A stretch of 39,715 nt of DNA from Acidobacteriaceae bacterium (lineage in GTDB: Bacteria; Acidobacteriota; Terriglobia; Bryobacterales; Bryobacteraceae). The position numbers and the translations under genes are program-made. Location of the stretch: NCBI GenBank assembly GCA_903970405.1, contig CAJCIT010000108.1, positions 1 to 39,715 of the forward strand. The letters run 5' to 3'. The first letter of the stretch is position 1; every line of letters begins with the position of its first letter. The notes under the pieces are model-generated. The model did not search any database. It was not told the origin of the DNA and worked only from the letters and a program-made list of their open reading frames with translations. Of the stretch, positions 39,109 through 39,715 are shown one piece after another.

Positions 39109-39714
39109 CTAGTCTGCTAGTGGATCCCAGACATAGGTCAGATCCAAGACGAAACCGGCTACCGGACCTTCGCCCTCAATCTGCTCAATATCTTCCAGCC
39201 GCTCAACTTCGCTATTGCGGCGGTAAATTTCAACCGTTCTCGCGGCCGGATCGATGAGCCAACCCAATTGCGCTCCCTGCTTCAGATACTCGACCATCTT
39301 TTTCCGAACTGCCTTCAGGCGGTCGCTGTGGGATTTGAGCTCAATCACGAAGTCGGGGCAAAGGTGCAAGAAGCCTTGCCGCTCAGCGGCGCTAAGGCTC
39401 TTGACGCGGCTCCTCGAAGTCCACGAAGCATCGGGTGAGCGGCGGGCGCCGTTAGGAAGCACGAACCCGCCGGAAGAATCGGAGACAACCCCCCGGCCGT
39501 CCTTCCTGGCCCAACTGCGCAGTTGCGCGTTGATCTCGGAGTTGCTAACGCTGGTCGAAAAATGAGTGGGGGCCATAACGATCAATTCCCCCTCGGCCGT
39601 CATTTCAAAATTGAGATCGGGATGCTCGGCGCAGAAGGCGGTGAACTCCTCGTCCGTCATCGGCTCGGCCGTCAAAATCGCAGGCAGGTTCGCGTCGCTG
39701 ATTACGAACGGCAT
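39109..39714 (-). CDS. Uma2 family (DUF820) putative restriction-endonuclease-fold protein, copy 2
   Basis: A 201-residue paralogue upstream of, and in the same direction as, copy 1. It keeps E-L-K in DFVIELKSHSDRLKAVRKKM, so the nuclease core may be intact here, unlike copy 1. The first 52 residues differ from copy 1 only at position 17. Changes concentrate in residues 53-65 (HFSTSVSNSEINAQLRSWAR), around 104-110 and in the C-terminal third (about 156-177). The start ATG is two bases from the window edge, so the promoter and any further upstream copy are not visible. Confidence 0.9.
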   Translation of the reverse strand: MPFVISDANLPAILTAEPMTDEEFTAFCAEHPDLNFEMTAEGELIVMAPTHFSTSVSNSEINAQLRSWARKDGRGVVSDSSGGFVLPNGARRSPDASWTSRSRVKSLSAAERQGFLHLCPDFVIELKSHSDRLKAVRKKMVEYLKQGAQLGWLIDPAARTVEIYRRNSEVERLEDIEQIEGEGPVAGFVLDLTYVWDPLAD

Positions 39715-39715
39715 A
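39558..39715 (-). repeat. Near-identical 5' segment of tandem Uma2 copies, copy 2
   Basis: The partner of 38898-39055. The match runs to the last base of the window, so its true end cannot be seen. Confidence 0.9.

Noticed and set aside
38449-39715. Uma2 tandem as an insertion sequence
   Set aside because: There are no terminal inverted repeats, target duplications or transposase motifs. It is a tandem gene duplication.
1-39715. tRNA, rRNA or CRISPR array
   Set aside because: I saw no T-loop-like GGTTCGAATCC with cloverleaf pairing, no rRNA signature and no regularly spaced direct repeats with spacers.

Overview
This GC-rich window reads as chromosomal DNA of an acidobacterium, most likely of the Solibacter/Bryobacter type. 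This is inferred from gene content: an acidobacterial VWFA-related protein, a DUF1501 plus PSD1/cytochrome c pair, a PEP-CTERM protein, a large Ser/Thr kinase with TPRs, and many small interspersed hairpin repeats. I see no rRNA, tRNA, CRISPR array, phage module or insertion sequence. Most of the window is ordinary chromosome; the unusual material lies in leaders, repeats and gene pairings.

Layout. 1-5131: a repeat, a DksA/TraR-type zinc-finger gene (-), a 740-bp stretch without a clear gene, a molybdopterin oxidoreductase (-), a divergent metallophosphoesterase (+), then more repeats. 5132-11305: a DUF1501 protein and its haem-containing PSD1/DUF1549/DUF1553 partner (-), divergent from a secreted PQQ-type beta-propeller protein (+). 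11365-12803: a putative lipoprotein and an unrecognised protein (both -), separated by hairpin repeats. 13086-16258: a GAF-like protein 5 bp ahead of a TPR/lytic transglycosylase (+). 16462-20664: a methyl-cycle neighbourhood with a class I aminotransferase, a small unknown protein, ahcY (-) and a divergent ArsR-type regulator fused to a methyltransferase domain (+). 20665-25464: a protein with two kinase domains plus TPRs and a PEP-CTERM protein, each preceded by a structured leader that resembles the c-di-GMP-I (GEMM) riboswitch in box order. 25617-31019: a four-gene minus-strand operon for the cell surface (Wzt-like ABC ATPase, zinc-knuckle methyltransferase, VWFA-related protein, polysaccharide deacetylase). 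31244-34907: dprA and topA (+). 35060-38412: a GH63/MGH1-type glycosidase overlapping an MgtC/SapB membrane protein (+). 38449-39714: two tandem Uma2-family genes (-) whose 5' ends are almost identical.

How the parts may work together (inference). AhcY removes S-adenosylhomocysteine; the divergent regulator has no cysteine at all, so it is more likely a SAM/SAH sensor than a metal sensor. The PEP-CTERM protein, Wzt-like exporter ATPase, deacetylase and lytic transglycosylase all concern the cell envelope. If either leader is a functional c-di-GMP sensor, kinase signalling and surface-protein expression would be tied to c-di-GMP.

The strongest leads are the two GEMM-like leaders, the Cys-free ArsR-methyltransferase next to ahcY with 8-bp-spaced repeats between them, the mosaic tandem Uma2 pair, and the hairpin repeats that overlap stop codons.
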